Shown piece after piece: positions 8,230 to 15,126 of a stretch of DNA of 15,948 nt. The translations under genes and the position numbers were made by a program. The notes beneath the pieces are model-generated. The model saw nothing but the letters and a program-made list of their open reading frames with translations. It searched no databases and was not told the DNA's origin. The stretch comes from JAHBXL01 sp038247555 (GTDB lineage Bacteria > Planctomycetota > Phycisphaerae > Phycisphaerales > UBA1924). Numbering within the stretch: the first letter of the stretch is position 1; the number at the start of each line of letters is the position of its first letter. The stretch spans positions 1-15,948 of the forward strand of contig JBBRUT010000074.1 of NCBI GenBank assembly GCA_038247555.1. Reading direction: 5' to 3'.

Positions 8230-9357
8230 CTACTTCGTCACTTCAAGTTCGCGCACTTCCTGGTGCCGCACGGCGCCTCGCTTGATGATTTGTTTCTGTA
8301 TCTTCGTGAAATCGATCTTCTTGAGGTCGAGCTTTTGGATTTGGCGGTTGTCCATTGTGTGAAAATACAGGACCCTGTTCGTCATGTCGGAGGCCGTGGT
8401 GATCTGGGTCGCGCTGGCGATGTCCGCGGCGATCGCTTTGCTGCCGCCCGTCACGCCGACGGGGATATTGAAGTTATCGAGCAGGCGGAAGGCCTCGAAT
8501 ACCGCATCCTCGGCCTTTGGCAAAGGCCGCACTGAAGCAGTGAACACCACCGCCCGGACAAAGCGCGACGGCGGCGTGAAATCACCCGGCAATCCCATCA
8601 ATCCCGAACCACCACCGATCGGCGAGAGTTTCACGCCGGACAGCGTCAGCGGCTCTTTGGGTGCGGCGGACAGGCCCAGATAGTTCCGCAGGTTTGTCAG
8701 ATGCCAGTCATACTCCGGCGAGTTCGTGATCACCCCCAGCAGCGCCTCATAGACCATCACTTTCCCGTCCTCCACGATCTCCACCACGATGCACGCGCCG
8801 GAGGCATCGGCGATTTTCCAGTGAAACGGCAGCGCAGCTCCGCCGAACCGGGGGTCTTCCACGTTCACCACGCGCACCCGGTCGAGATTGGCCCGCACTT
8901 CCGCCACGGTTTTGAAAGAGGAAAGCATCCACCGCATGAAGTCGCCCACGCTCAGCGACTGTCCCGTCTGCGCCGCGTCATAGGCCGCGAACGAGGCGAA
9001 GCCAGGGAAATAGTACATTCCCACATACAGCCCTGCCTCGTTCATGCCATCCGGTCCGTACTCCTGCCCGTAAGCCGTGAGCGAGACAAACCCATGCGAG
9101 CCGTTCCACTTCAACCCGTTCTCGCCACCGGGCGTGAGCCCGGTGAAGGCGTGATTTCGGGGAAAGAGCACGAGGGTATCGTGGTTCGCGTCACCGGCGG
9201 CCCACTCCACTGTGCGAGCGGCGATCACTGCGCCGTCTGCGGACTTTAGTGTAAGCCCGGTACAGGCCCGGCTGGAAGTAGGCGAAATCAGCGCGAGGCT
9301 GAGCAAGAGTACCAATAGAGTTCGCGGAAAGTGGGTCAGTGGAGTTGGCATTCTCAT
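8230..9357 (-). CDS. Secreted Ntn-hydrolase, choloylglycine hydrolase family (linear amide C-N hydrolase)
   Basis: 375 aa. Residues 1-31 form a signal peptide: basic start, hydrophobic core L-L-V-L-L-L-S-L-A-L, and S-R-A before C32. Cleavage there exposes C32 as the catalytic N-terminal nucleophile. Other family residues: R48 with E51 in A-R-T-V-E-W, N212 in I-T-N-S-P-E-Y-D-W, and R265 in P-P-S-R-F-V-R. Family members hydrolyse bile-salt, penicillin V or acyl-homoserine-lactone amides. The E in R-T-V-E-W and the secretion signal fit the Gram-negative periplasmic group. Substrate cannot be read from sequence; in an environmental bacterium N-acyl amide or signal degradation is plausible. The ribosome site is weak. 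It stands alone, with two palindromes upstream. Confidence 0.87.
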   Translation of the reverse strand: MRMPTPLTHFPRTLLVLLLSLALISPTSSRACTGLTLKSADGAVIAARTVEWAAGDANHDTLVLFPRNHAFTGLTPGGENGLKWNGSHGFVSLTAYGQEYGPDGMNEAGLYVGMYYFPGFASFAAYDAAQTGQSLSVGDFMRWMLSSFKTVAEVRANLDRVRVVNVEDPRFGGAALPFHWKIADASGACIVVEIVEDGKVMVYEALLGVITNSPEYDWHLTNLRNYLGLSAAPKEPLTLSGVKLSPIGGGSGLMGLPGDFTPPSRFVRAVVFTASVRPLPKAEDAVFEAFRLLDNFNIPVGVTGGSKAIAADIASATQITTASDMTNRVLYFHTMDNRQIQKLDLKKIDFTKIQKQIIKRGAVRHQEVRELEVTK

Positions 9358-9408
9358 CGCTTAGGTTCTTTGAATAATTGTCAGTTGGTTATCGGGATCA
9401 TTTTCAGA

Positions 9409-9451
9409 AACGAATATTCGTTCGCAGGTCAAACGGAACAAACGTGTTCCG
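9409..9451 (-). promoter_or_regulatory. Candidate control region of the secreted hydrolase gene
   Basis: A perfect 14-bp palindrome AACGAATATTCGTT (9409-9422) and a perfect inverted repeat CGGAACA-N4-TGTTCCG (9434-9451) flank a minus-strand TTGACC (9432-9427) that could serve as -35. A matching -10 is not clear. The region is 52-94 nt upstream of the hydrolase ATG. The regulators are unknown. Confidence 0.4.
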
Positions 9452-9581
9452 GCTGGCCTCGGTCCCTCGTTCACCGTTGCCAAGGACACGCTCACGCTCT
9501 CCAGCAAAGGACGCGAGTCGTCGCCACATTATTGGCACTGACGGACGGGCAAGAGCGCAAGTAGTGCTGAAACTCGATTAC

Positions 9582-9600
9582 AAAACGACAACCCCCGAGT
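9582..9600 (+). repeat. 19-bp direct repeat, left copy
   Basis: AAAACGACAACCCCCGAGT, identical to 9892-9910, where it forms the distal arm of the initiator tRNA terminator. The two copies bracket 291 bp containing a transposase remnant. Confidence 0.85.
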
Positions 9601-9672
9601 GGTCTTGACCCCATCTCAGGTCCAGGTCGAATGAGAGCCGAGTGATCTGACCCCCACTCCATTGACAGACTT

Positions 9673-9819
9673 TCATCGAACTCTACCGGCCTCGAACGCT
9701 TCGGGGTTGAGAGAGTTCAGAGATGCGTGCAGGCGTGTGCGGTTGTAGAACATCTCGATGTACTCGAAGACCGCGGCGCGGGCCTGATCCTTCGTGACTT
9801 TCGGTATCACCTCGCGGCC
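9673..9819 (-). pseudogene. IS3-family transposase (OrfB) C-terminal remnant
   Basis: About 45 residues match the end of IS3-type integrase domains: E-V-I-P-K, then Q-A-R-A-A-V-F-E-Y-I-E-M-F-Y-N-R, T-R-L-H, and a L-N-P-E-A-F-E ending. The F-E-Y-I-E-x-F-Y-N-R block contains the last catalytic-helix region. The catalytic DDE core and OrfA are absent. The open frame extends upstream to 9888, but that part does not look like transposase. It is a dead fragment. Confidence 0.8.
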
Positions 9820-9890
9820 CGGGCACACGCTCGGGCCGTGTTTGCGTTCAATCGACCTCGCAACCGGCTCAAAGTCAGTCCACTTCATGC

Positions 9891-9927
9891 AAAAACGACA
9901 ACCCCCGAGTCTTGCGACCCGGGGGTT
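9891..9927 (-). terminator. Intrinsic terminator of the initiator tRNA gene
   Basis: A 12-bp stem (9900-9911 with 9916-9927, one G-U pair) closes a GCAA tetraloop on the minus strand and is followed by GTCGTTTTT. It begins 11 nt past the tRNA 3' end. Confidence 0.85.
9892..9910 (+). repeat. 19-bp direct repeat, right copy
   Basis: Identical to 9582-9600. Here the sequence overlaps one arm of the tRNA-fMet terminator, so this is presumably the original copy. Confidence 0.85.
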
Positions 9928-9938
9928 TGTATTTTCAA

Positions 9939-10012
<74 letters not shown>

Positions 10013-10023
10013 ATCTAGGACGG

Positions 10024-10052
10024 ACGATAGGGCACCAGCCCAAACGGATCAA
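10024..10052 (-). promoter_or_regulatory. Promoter of the initiator tRNA gene
   Basis: On the minus strand TTGATC (10052-10047), a 17-bp spacer and TATCGT (10029-10024) resemble a sigma-70 promoter, 4 of 6 in each box. The expected start is about 5 nt before the tRNA 5' end. Confidence 0.55.
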
Positions 10053-10113
10053 GCAACTGCCGCGCGTTCATCTCACAGAGGATGCGTGCCGCCATCACCC
10101 TCACCTCTCACAA

Positions 10114-10233
10114 TCCCTTGCTCCCTTGCTCCCTTGCTCCCTTGCTCCCTTGCTCCCTTGCTCCCTTGCTCCCTTACTCCCTTGCCCCCTTGCTCCCTCG
10201 CTCCCTCGCCCCCTCGCCCCCTCGCCCCCTCGC
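10114..10233. repeat. 8-bp tandem repeat, 15 units
   Basis: Exactly 15 units of TCCCTTGC-type octamers (120 bp). The first seven are identical. Later units drift in order to TCCCTCGC and then CCCCTCGC at the purD-proximal end. The minus strand carries GGG every 8 nt with 5-nt loops, a possible G-quadruplex. The array ends 45 bp before purD. Open frames through it encode only repetitive L-A-P-L-L-P-C-S-type peptides and are not genes. Confidence 0.95.
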
Positions 10234-10266
10234 ACCACACCCCTCGCTCCCCCTCCCCTTCACCCC

Positions 10267-10272
10267 TACACT
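10267..10272 (+). promoter_or_regulatory. Candidate -10 of purD (leaderless layout)
   Basis: TACACT ends 6 nt before the purD ATG, and no Shine-Dalgarno sequence is present. Transcription would start at or next to the A of ATG. No consensus -35 was found. Confidence 0.4.
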
Positions 10273-10278
10273 CGCTCA

Positions 10279-11601
10279 ATGACGCAGAATCGTGAACCGG
10301 TCAACGTCCTCCTCGTCGGCGGCGGCGGACGCGAGCACTCCCTCGCGTGGAAGCTCCGCCAGTCCCCGCGACTCGGCAACCTCTTCATCACCAATCCCGA
10401 GAACCCCGGCCTCGCCGCGCTCGGTCGCCCCGTTGATGTCCCCATGGACCCCCGCGCGCCCTTCCAGTTCCAGCGATTCTGCGACAAGAACAACGTCGGC
10501 CTCGTCGTCATCGGCCCCGAGGAGCCCCTCGCCGCCGGACTCGCCGATGTCCTCGCCGCACCGGGGGGGGGCCGCGCCATCTTCGGGCCCTCCGCCGCCG
10601 CCGCTCGCCTCGAAGCCGACAAGGCTTGGGCCAAGCAGCTCATGCGCGCCGCCTCCGTCCCCATGGCCGACGGCCGCATCTTCTCCGATCCCGCCGCCGC
10701 CAAGACGTACATCGAGACTCGCGAGGACCCACCGGTCATCAAGGCCTCCGGCCTCGCCAAGGGCAAGGGCGTCATCGTCCCGCAGACCGCCGCCGAGGCC
10801 CTCGCCGCGATCGACCGCATCATGATCAAGCGCGAGTTCGGCGATGCCGGCAAAACCGTCATCGTCGAAGAACGCCTCGAAGGCACCGAAGCCTCCGTCC
10901 TTGCCCTCGTCGATGGCCGCACGATCTACGTCCTCGAAGCCTGCCAGGACCACAAGCGCCTCGGCGATGGCGACACCGGCCCCAACACCGGCGGCATGGG
11001 CGTCTACTGCCCCGGCGGCATCACCGACGACGCAACCCTCTCCCAGGTCCAGGCCGAGATCCTCGTCCCCACGCTCGACGCCATGCGCCGCGAAGGAATC
11101 GACTTCCGCGGCGTCCTCTACGCCGGAATCATGATCACCCCCGGAGGGCCCAAAGTCCTCGAGTTCAACACCCGCTTTGGCGACCCCGAGTGCCAGGCCC
11201 TCATGGCCCGCTTTGATTCCGATCTCCTCGAAGTCCTGCTCGCAACTTCCACGCGCAAGCTCGACGAAGTCGACATCAAGTGGAGCCCCGCCGCTTCCTG
11301 CTGCGTCGTCATCGCCGCCGAGGGATACCCGGACAAGCCCAAGAAGAACGTCCCCATCACCGGCATCGACGCCGCCTCGAAGTTTGAAGGCGTGCACATC
11401 TTCCACGCCGGCACGAAGAAAGACGCTACCGGCGCGATCCTCACCGCCGGTGGCCGCGTGCTGAATGTCGTCGGAACAGGCGACACCATCGCCCAGGCCC
11501 GCAAGCGTGCGTATCAGGCCGCCGAGCAGATCCACTTCCCCGGCATGGTCATCCGGCGCGACATCGCCGCAAACGCCCCGGAACTCGCCGCGAGGCCCTG
11601 A
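10279..11601 (+). CDS. purD: Phosphoribosylamine-glycine ligase (GAR synthetase)
   Basis: 440 aa (E. coli PurD is 429). It catalyses ATP-dependent joining of glycine to phosphoribosylamine, the second step of purine synthesis. Domains in order: N-terminal V-G-G-G-G-R-E-H-S-L (near 13-22) and V-I-G-P-E-E-P-L; ATP-grasp with V-I-K-A-S-G-L-A-K-G-K-G, the D-H-K-R and G-P-N-T-G-G-M-G blocks, and L-E-F-N-T-R-F-G-D-P-E; a C-terminal domain ending near F-P-G-M. The frame is open far upstream through the octamer repeat, but homology begins at this ATG. It has no ribosome site; TACACT lies 6 nt upstream. A run of nine G (10563-10571) falls in the coding region. It converges on the next gene with 3 bp between stops. 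Confidence 0.95.
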   Translation: MTQNREPVNVLLVGGGGREHSLAWKLRQSPRLGNLFITNPENPGLAALGRPVDVPMDPRAPFQFQRFCDKNNVGLVVIGPEEPLAAGLADVLAAPGGGRAIFGPSAAAARLEADKAWAKQLMRAASVPMADGRIFSDPAAAKTYIETREDPPVIKASGLAKGKGVIVPQTAAEALAAIDRIMIKREFGDAGKTVIVEERLEGTEASVLALVDGRTIYVLEACQDHKRLGDGDTGPNTGGMGVYCPGGITDDATLSQVQAEILVPTLDAMRREGIDFRGVLYAGIMITPGGPKVLEFNTRFGDPECQALMARFDSDLLEVLLATSTRKLDEVDIKWSPAASCCVVIAAEGYPDKPKKNVPITGIDAASKFEGVHIFHAGTKKDATGAILTAGGRVLNVVGTGDTIAQARKRAYQAAEQIHFPGMVIRRDIAANAPELAARP

Positions 11602-11604
11602 GCC

Positions 11605-13101
11605 TCACTTGTTCGGTTCTACCGCTTCGCTCCCCGCCGGCGCAGGCGGGTTGATCGCAGGCGATGCCGCCATCACCCGCGCAATCAATCGCGGCAGCCG
11701 ATCCAGCGGATACACCCGGTACACGTTCCCGGTCCGCACCGCCGCCAGCGCCGACACCGTGCTCATCCCCACCTCAACCTCTGTCAGCGGCGCATCGTCG
11801 AGCGACCGCAGAGAGATCCGCGCCCCCGCCCGATACGCCTCCGGCGCATCGAGACGAACCTCCGGCTTCGTCTCGCCCGCCGCCGAATCTGCGCTCAGGA
11901 ACGCCAGCGCAGCGCCGATGTCCTTCACCTCTTCATCCGTCAGCGCCTTGGGCGCATCCCCTTCCATCTGACCAAGATCCACCCACCGCTCCATCGACCG
12001 CTTCAAGATCCGCCCGTCATCCGTCGGCGCACCGCTCGCATCCAGCCGCTCCAGCACGATCATCCCGACCTGCGCCGCCGTCACCGATGTCGGGTTCGGC
12101 GACAGATACGCGCCCGGATCAAGCGTCAGCTTTGACAGGCTCACCGCGTTCAGCTTCACCAGCCGCTCCCCATCGATCAGCGCAAACACCTTCTCCCCCG
12201 TCCCATCCGCTGGCCCGCCGATGTCCATCGTGTGCCGCTTCGTGTTCACCCGCGGCTGCTCATCCCCCGCCCCCGGCTCGCGACGGTCAATCTCAACCGC
12301 CACCTTCGACTTGGGCTGCTCCACACCCGTGCGGATTCCCGGCGCGCCATCATCAATGAACTCAAAGATCTCCGCGCTCGCCAGCGTCCCAAGCATCGCC
12401 TGCACCGCCGAATGATCCGCCGACGCCGCCACCGGCTCGCGAAGGCTCCACCGACCGTCGATCCTCCCCAGCGCCAGCACCTTGTTGCTGCTCTCAAGCC
12501 GTACCCGCGAAACATCCCCTCGCGCCCATGACATCGCCTTCCGCTCCCGCCAGTTGCGCATATTCCGGTCCCGCAGCATCTGGTGAAGCTGGTCGCTCAC
12601 CATCGCGCGCACCGTTGTCGCCCCGGCATCATCGCCCCGCGTCGAAACCTCGATCAGTCCCATCCCCGCAAGCGTCCGCTCCGCAAGCCGGATGGTGATC
12701 GCCGCGCCATCCGCCCGCTCCAGCGTGACCTCCGTCGGCATCTCTCCAAGCGTCGCCTCCCGCGAGGGCACCGATACCGCCACCGTCTCGGTCATCAGCG
12801 ACAGCAGCCCGTCTGCCTGCGCCCCCGGCACCGGCCAAAGCACCGCCGATGCGCTCGTCCCGCCCAGCCGCAGCAGCCATTCCCCGCCCGCCGACTCCGA
12901 CCGTTCCAGCACATCCGGAACCGACCCCGAGCCCGCCGGGCCGACCGTGATCTTGCGCACGGCGGACGGCCCGAAGCTCAGAACCCTGCCGCCTTTGGCA
13001 ACGCCCCCAGTTCCGGATCCCCCGCCTCGCAGCGTAAACACAACCGCCAAGCCAAGGACAATCGCAACGATCAGCCAACCGATGACGGCCTTTGTGGACA
13101 T
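11605..13101 (-). CDS. Membrane-anchored DUF4340-like protein
   Basis: 498 aa from the ATG; an in-frame TTG two codons earlier is less likely. Residues 6-25 form one N-terminal membrane helix, leaving a long extracytoplasmic domain. The middle contains the DUF4340-like pattern R-D-R-N-M-R-N-W, then V-x-R-V-x-L-E and D-G-R-W-S-L-R-E-P, then a leucine/alanine-rich helix. DUF4340 proteins often sit beside GldG-type ABC export and gliding genes, but none are here, so the function is unknown. The C-terminus is proline-rich. TACAGT lies exactly 6 nt before the ATG and no Shine-Dalgarno is seen, suggesting a leaderless transcript. A hairpin CCCGCC/GGCGGG lies inside its 3' end and may help end the convergent purD message. 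Confidence 0.6.
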   Translation of the reverse strand: MSTKAVIGWLIVAIVLGLAVVFTLRGGGSGTGGVAKGGRVLSFGPSAVRKITVGPAGSGSVPDVLERSESAGGEWLLRLGGTSASAVLWPVPGAQADGLLSLMTETVAVSVPSREATLGEMPTEVTLERADGAAITIRLAERTLAGMGLIEVSTRGDDAGATTVRAMVSDQLHQMLRDRNMRNWRERKAMSWARGDVSRVRLESSNKVLALGRIDGRWSLREPVAASADHSAVQAMLGTLASAEIFEFIDDGAPGIRTGVEQPKSKVAVEIDRREPGAGDEQPRVNTKRHTMDIGGPADGTGEKVFALIDGERLVKLNAVSLSKLTLDPGAYLSPNPTSVTAAQVGMIVLERLDASGAPTDDGRILKRSMERWVDLGQMEGDAPKALTDEEVKDIGAALAFLSADSAAGETKPEVRLDAPEAYRAGARISLRSLDDAPLTEVEVGMSTVSALAAVRTGNVYRVYPLDRLPRLIARVMAASPAINPPAPAGSEAVEPNK

Positions 13102-13396
13102 ACGCAAACTGTAGCGGCGGATGTCCCCGCGGTTGCGGCCGAAAGCCCCGGCCCGGACTTCCCAATACCACGACGCTCCATCAGCGTCATGCGGGCTATG
13201 GGCAGTGGGTTACAGGCAGCGGGCACCGGCTGAAGCGCAACGGGCAACAATGTGGCGGCAGCAATTTGGGGGTAGTGGCGGCGAACAACGGACCAAAGGG
13301 CAGATCTCCCTACGACAGATCCCTCCGCCGCGCCCGACCCGGCAGTCTTCCATCCCCGCACCACACACCCCACCGAGATTCTGATAGGCTCTCCCC
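13102..13396. promoter_or_regulatory. Divergent intergenic region between the DUF4340-like and first zinc-ribbon genes
   Basis: 295 bp with no gene. The left edge has the minus-strand -10-like TACAGT (13113-13108). The right edge has the plus-strand TAGGCT (13385-13390), 6 nt before the GTG. Between them lies G-rich, low-complexity sequence (about 13198-13290, GGGCAGTGGG-like runs). I see no consensus -35 on either side. Confidence 0.4.
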
Positions 13397-14113
13397 GTGC
13401 GCATCGCCCATACCTGCGCCAGTTGCGGCTTCGACCTCTCGCGCACCCCTGCGCCCATCGATCCCCACTACGCCCTCCCGATCGTGATCTGCCCCACTTG
13501 CCGCGCCGCCGTCGTCAGGCGCGAGCACCCCACTATGTCTTGGTCACGCTGGGCGGGCCGTGCACTCTTCTCCCTCCTCTCCCTGCTCATCCGCGCCGGC
13601 GCAACCCTCGCCATCGCCGCGGTGGTCATCTCGATGTCCGATGCGCTCTGGCCCGAGGTCCGCCGCGGCTTCGCCGATTCTTCCCGCTCCAGGGAAGTCA
13701 TCGCCGTCATGATCATCACCTGGCTCCTCGCGGCATGCATCTCCGGCTTCTGGACCGGCCTGCTCTTCACCCACTGGAGCTTCCGCCGTCTCGCCATTGC
13801 CTGGCTCACATTTCTGCTCCTGCTCCCGTTCGCCTATTCGACACTCGCATTCCTCGATCGCCTGAACTCCATTCCGCACGACGCCGCCTTCTTCACCAGC
13901 GGCTTCTTCAGGAACGCGATCAATCAGTTCCGCCGGTCTCTCACCGGCTCGTTCCCGCTGATCTTCGCCGCCTGGGCCGTCTCGCTCGTGGCGATGCCCC
14001 TCGGCCGCGCCGCAAGCTCGCGATGGCGACAGCAACGACGCCGCGCCGTCTGGCGCCGAATCAGAGCCACAAGGAAAGCGACATGCACCAGCAAGCTCCT
14101 CACACGGGCATAG
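13397..14113 (+). CDS. Zinc-ribbon multi-pass membrane protein (paralogue 1)
   Basis: 238 aa of unknown function. The N-terminus has C-A-S-C-G-F-D-L and, about 20 residues on, V-I-C-P-T-C, which would bind one zinc as a rubredoxin-like knuckle pair. Four hydrophobic segments follow at about 55-80, 102-127, 132-155 and 188-205, and the tail is highly basic. The start is GTG with no ribosome site, and TAGGCT lies 6 nt upstream. The 3' end overlaps the next gene by 31 bp, and that gene has the same N-terminal layout, so the two arose by duplication and are co-transcribed. A regulatory or envelope role is a guess. Confidence 0.7.
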   Translation: MRIAHTCASCGFDLSRTPAPIDPHYALPIVICPTCRAAVVRREHPTMSWSRWAGRALFSLLSLLIRAGATLAIAAVVISMSDALWPEVRRGFADSSRSREVIAVMIITWLLAACISGFWTGLLFTHWSFRRLAIAWLTFLLLLPFAYSTLAFLDRLNSIPHDAAFFTSGFFRNAINQFRRSLTGSFPLIFAAWAVSLVAMPLGRAASSRWRQQRRRAVWRRIRATRKATCTSKLLTRA

Positions 14114-14970
14114 CCCCTGACCCTGCGCCCGAGCCCCGCATCTCCACGCTGCTCGCCGACCGGCCATGCAGCACGTGCTGCTTCAACCTCGTCGGCCAGT
14201 CCATCGTGCGAGAACGCCACTACGCAATGCTCATCGTCCGCTGCCCGGAATGTGGCACCGTCGCCAGCCTCCAGGAATACCCGCTCCTTGGGCGCTGGGC
14301 CAACCGCTGGGCCGCGCTCGCCGCCGCCCTTTGGTTCCTCCTCGCAACCGCCCTCACGTTCGGAATCGCAGGCATCATCTTCGGCTTCACCATGGGCACC
14401 ATGCAGACCACCGTCCAGCCCCTTGCGACACTCATCAGCAAGAAGCACGATGAGCATCAGATGTCCACAGGTGTCGCGGCCAATCAGTACAACTCCTGGT
14501 ACATCACCGACACCGCTTGGTGGGACACTGTCGACAAAGCCGCCCTGATCAAAGAAGCAGGGGGGTGGTCCGGCGCAATCCAGTGGTGGGGCCTGCTCAT
14601 CTGGGTCATCGCCTTCTCCATCCTCGTGCCCCTTTCCGCGGCGTGGTCTATCGCCGCAGCCCACCGCCGCGGCTGGAAGCTCCTCCTCACCTTCCTCCCC
14701 ATACTGCTCATTGCCGCGGCATTCTGGAGCAGCTCGAACTTGGTAGCCGGCCCGTATGTAAGTGTTCACGACCTCGCGGGCAGGACAGCCGCGCCAGTCC
14801 TCCTCCCCATCTGCGCGGCCCTCGCCATCCTCGCCCTTCTGATCGGTGCGCTGTTCGGCAGGCCCCTCGCCCGCTGCATGGTCACCCTCTGGCTCCCCCC
14901 GCGCCTCCGTGTGCCCCTCTCCTTCCTCTGGATTTGCGACGGCAAGAACCCACCCAAGCCGACGTGGTAA
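14083..14970 (+). CDS. Zinc-ribbon multi-pass membrane protein (paralogue 2)
   Basis: 295 aa of unknown function. C-S-T-C-C-F-N-L and then V-R-C-P-E-C-G, with R-H-Y-A-M-L-I-V between, mirror the zinc ribbon of the preceding protein (H-Y-A-L-P-I-V). Hydrophobic segments lie at about 81-107, 165-190, 198-215 and 235-260. A loop of about 60 residues rich in W, Q and N joins the first two. The start is ATG 14083 with AAGGA about 8 nt upstream inside the previous gene, so translation is probably coupled. The frame is open far upstream, but that part is only the shadow of paralogue 1. Confidence 0.72.
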   Translation: MHQQAPHTGIAPDPAPEPRISTLLADRPCSTCCFNLVGQSIVRERHYAMLIVRCPECGTVASLQEYPLLGRWANRWAALAAALWFLLATALTFGIAGIIFGFTMGTMQTTVQPLATLISKKHDEHQMSTGVAANQYNSWYITDTAWWDTVDKAALIKEAGGWSGAIQWWGLLIWVIAFSILVPLSAAWSIAAAHRRGWKLLLTFLPILLIAAAFWSSSNLVAGPYVSVHDLAGRTAAPVLLPICAALAILALLIGALFGRPLARCMVTLWLPPRLRVPLSFLWICDGKNPPKPTW

Positions 14971-14998
14971 CGGACATGAAACGAACCCAATCTCAGTT

Positions 14999-15029
14999 TC
15001 GCAAGTCTCTTTCAATAACCCACTTGCGA
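14999..15029. other. Inverted repeat after the zinc-ribbon pair
   Basis: Perfect 8-bp arms TCGCAAGT (14999-15006) and ACTTGCGA (15022-15029) with a 15-nt loop, 28 bp after the stop. There is no T-tract. It may be a weak terminator or a protein-binding site for the next promoter. Confidence 0.45.
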
Positions 15030-15091
15030 GAGCTAGAGACATGGGAGATCTGTCCGGCATTCCCTCGCAAATCACAATCTCCCCGAAATAC

Positions 15092-15120
15092 TTGACAGAC
15101 ACCAAACTTCATGCCATACT
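15092..15120 (+). promoter_or_regulatory. Promoter of the terminal ORF, leaderless layout
   Basis: A perfect TTGACA -35 (15092-15097), a 17-bp spacer and CATACT (15115-15120). The last -10 base is 6 nt before the ATG, so transcription should start at or beside the start codon. The intervening six bases are all C, so no ribosome site is possible. Confidence 0.65.
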
Positions 15121-15126
15121 CCCCCC

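Larger units (their letters stand above)
9358..9672. other. 315-bp intergenic region with palindromes and repeats
   Basis: No convincing gene. It contains the two palindromes upstream of the hydrolase gene, the left copy of a 19-bp direct repeat (9582-9600), and two similar 17-mers, GAGTGGTCTTGACCCCA (9597-9613) and GAGTGATCTGACCCCCA (9640-9656), that resemble insertion-element ends. Confidence 0.5.

Noticed and set aside
9434..9451. SOS/LexA box
   Set aside because: GAAC and GTTC are separated by 6 nt rather than the 4 nt of the Bacillus-type box, and the gene is not a repair gene.
10114..10233. CRISPR array
   Set aside because: Units are 8 bp with no spacers and no cas genes nearby. It is a simple tandem repeat.
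10276..11535. 419-aa minus-strand open frame opposite purD
   Set aside because: Antisense shadow of purD caused by C-ending codons; G/D/A/V-rich with no motif.
13423..14082. Extension of the second zinc-ribbon frame upstream
   Set aside because: R/P/H-rich shadow of paralogue 1. ATG 14083 has a ribosome site and begins the protein-like part.
13924..15105. 393-aa minus-strand open frame over the zinc-ribbon genes
   Set aside because: G/E/R-rich antisense shadow; the plus-strand genes have paired zinc motifs and membrane helices.
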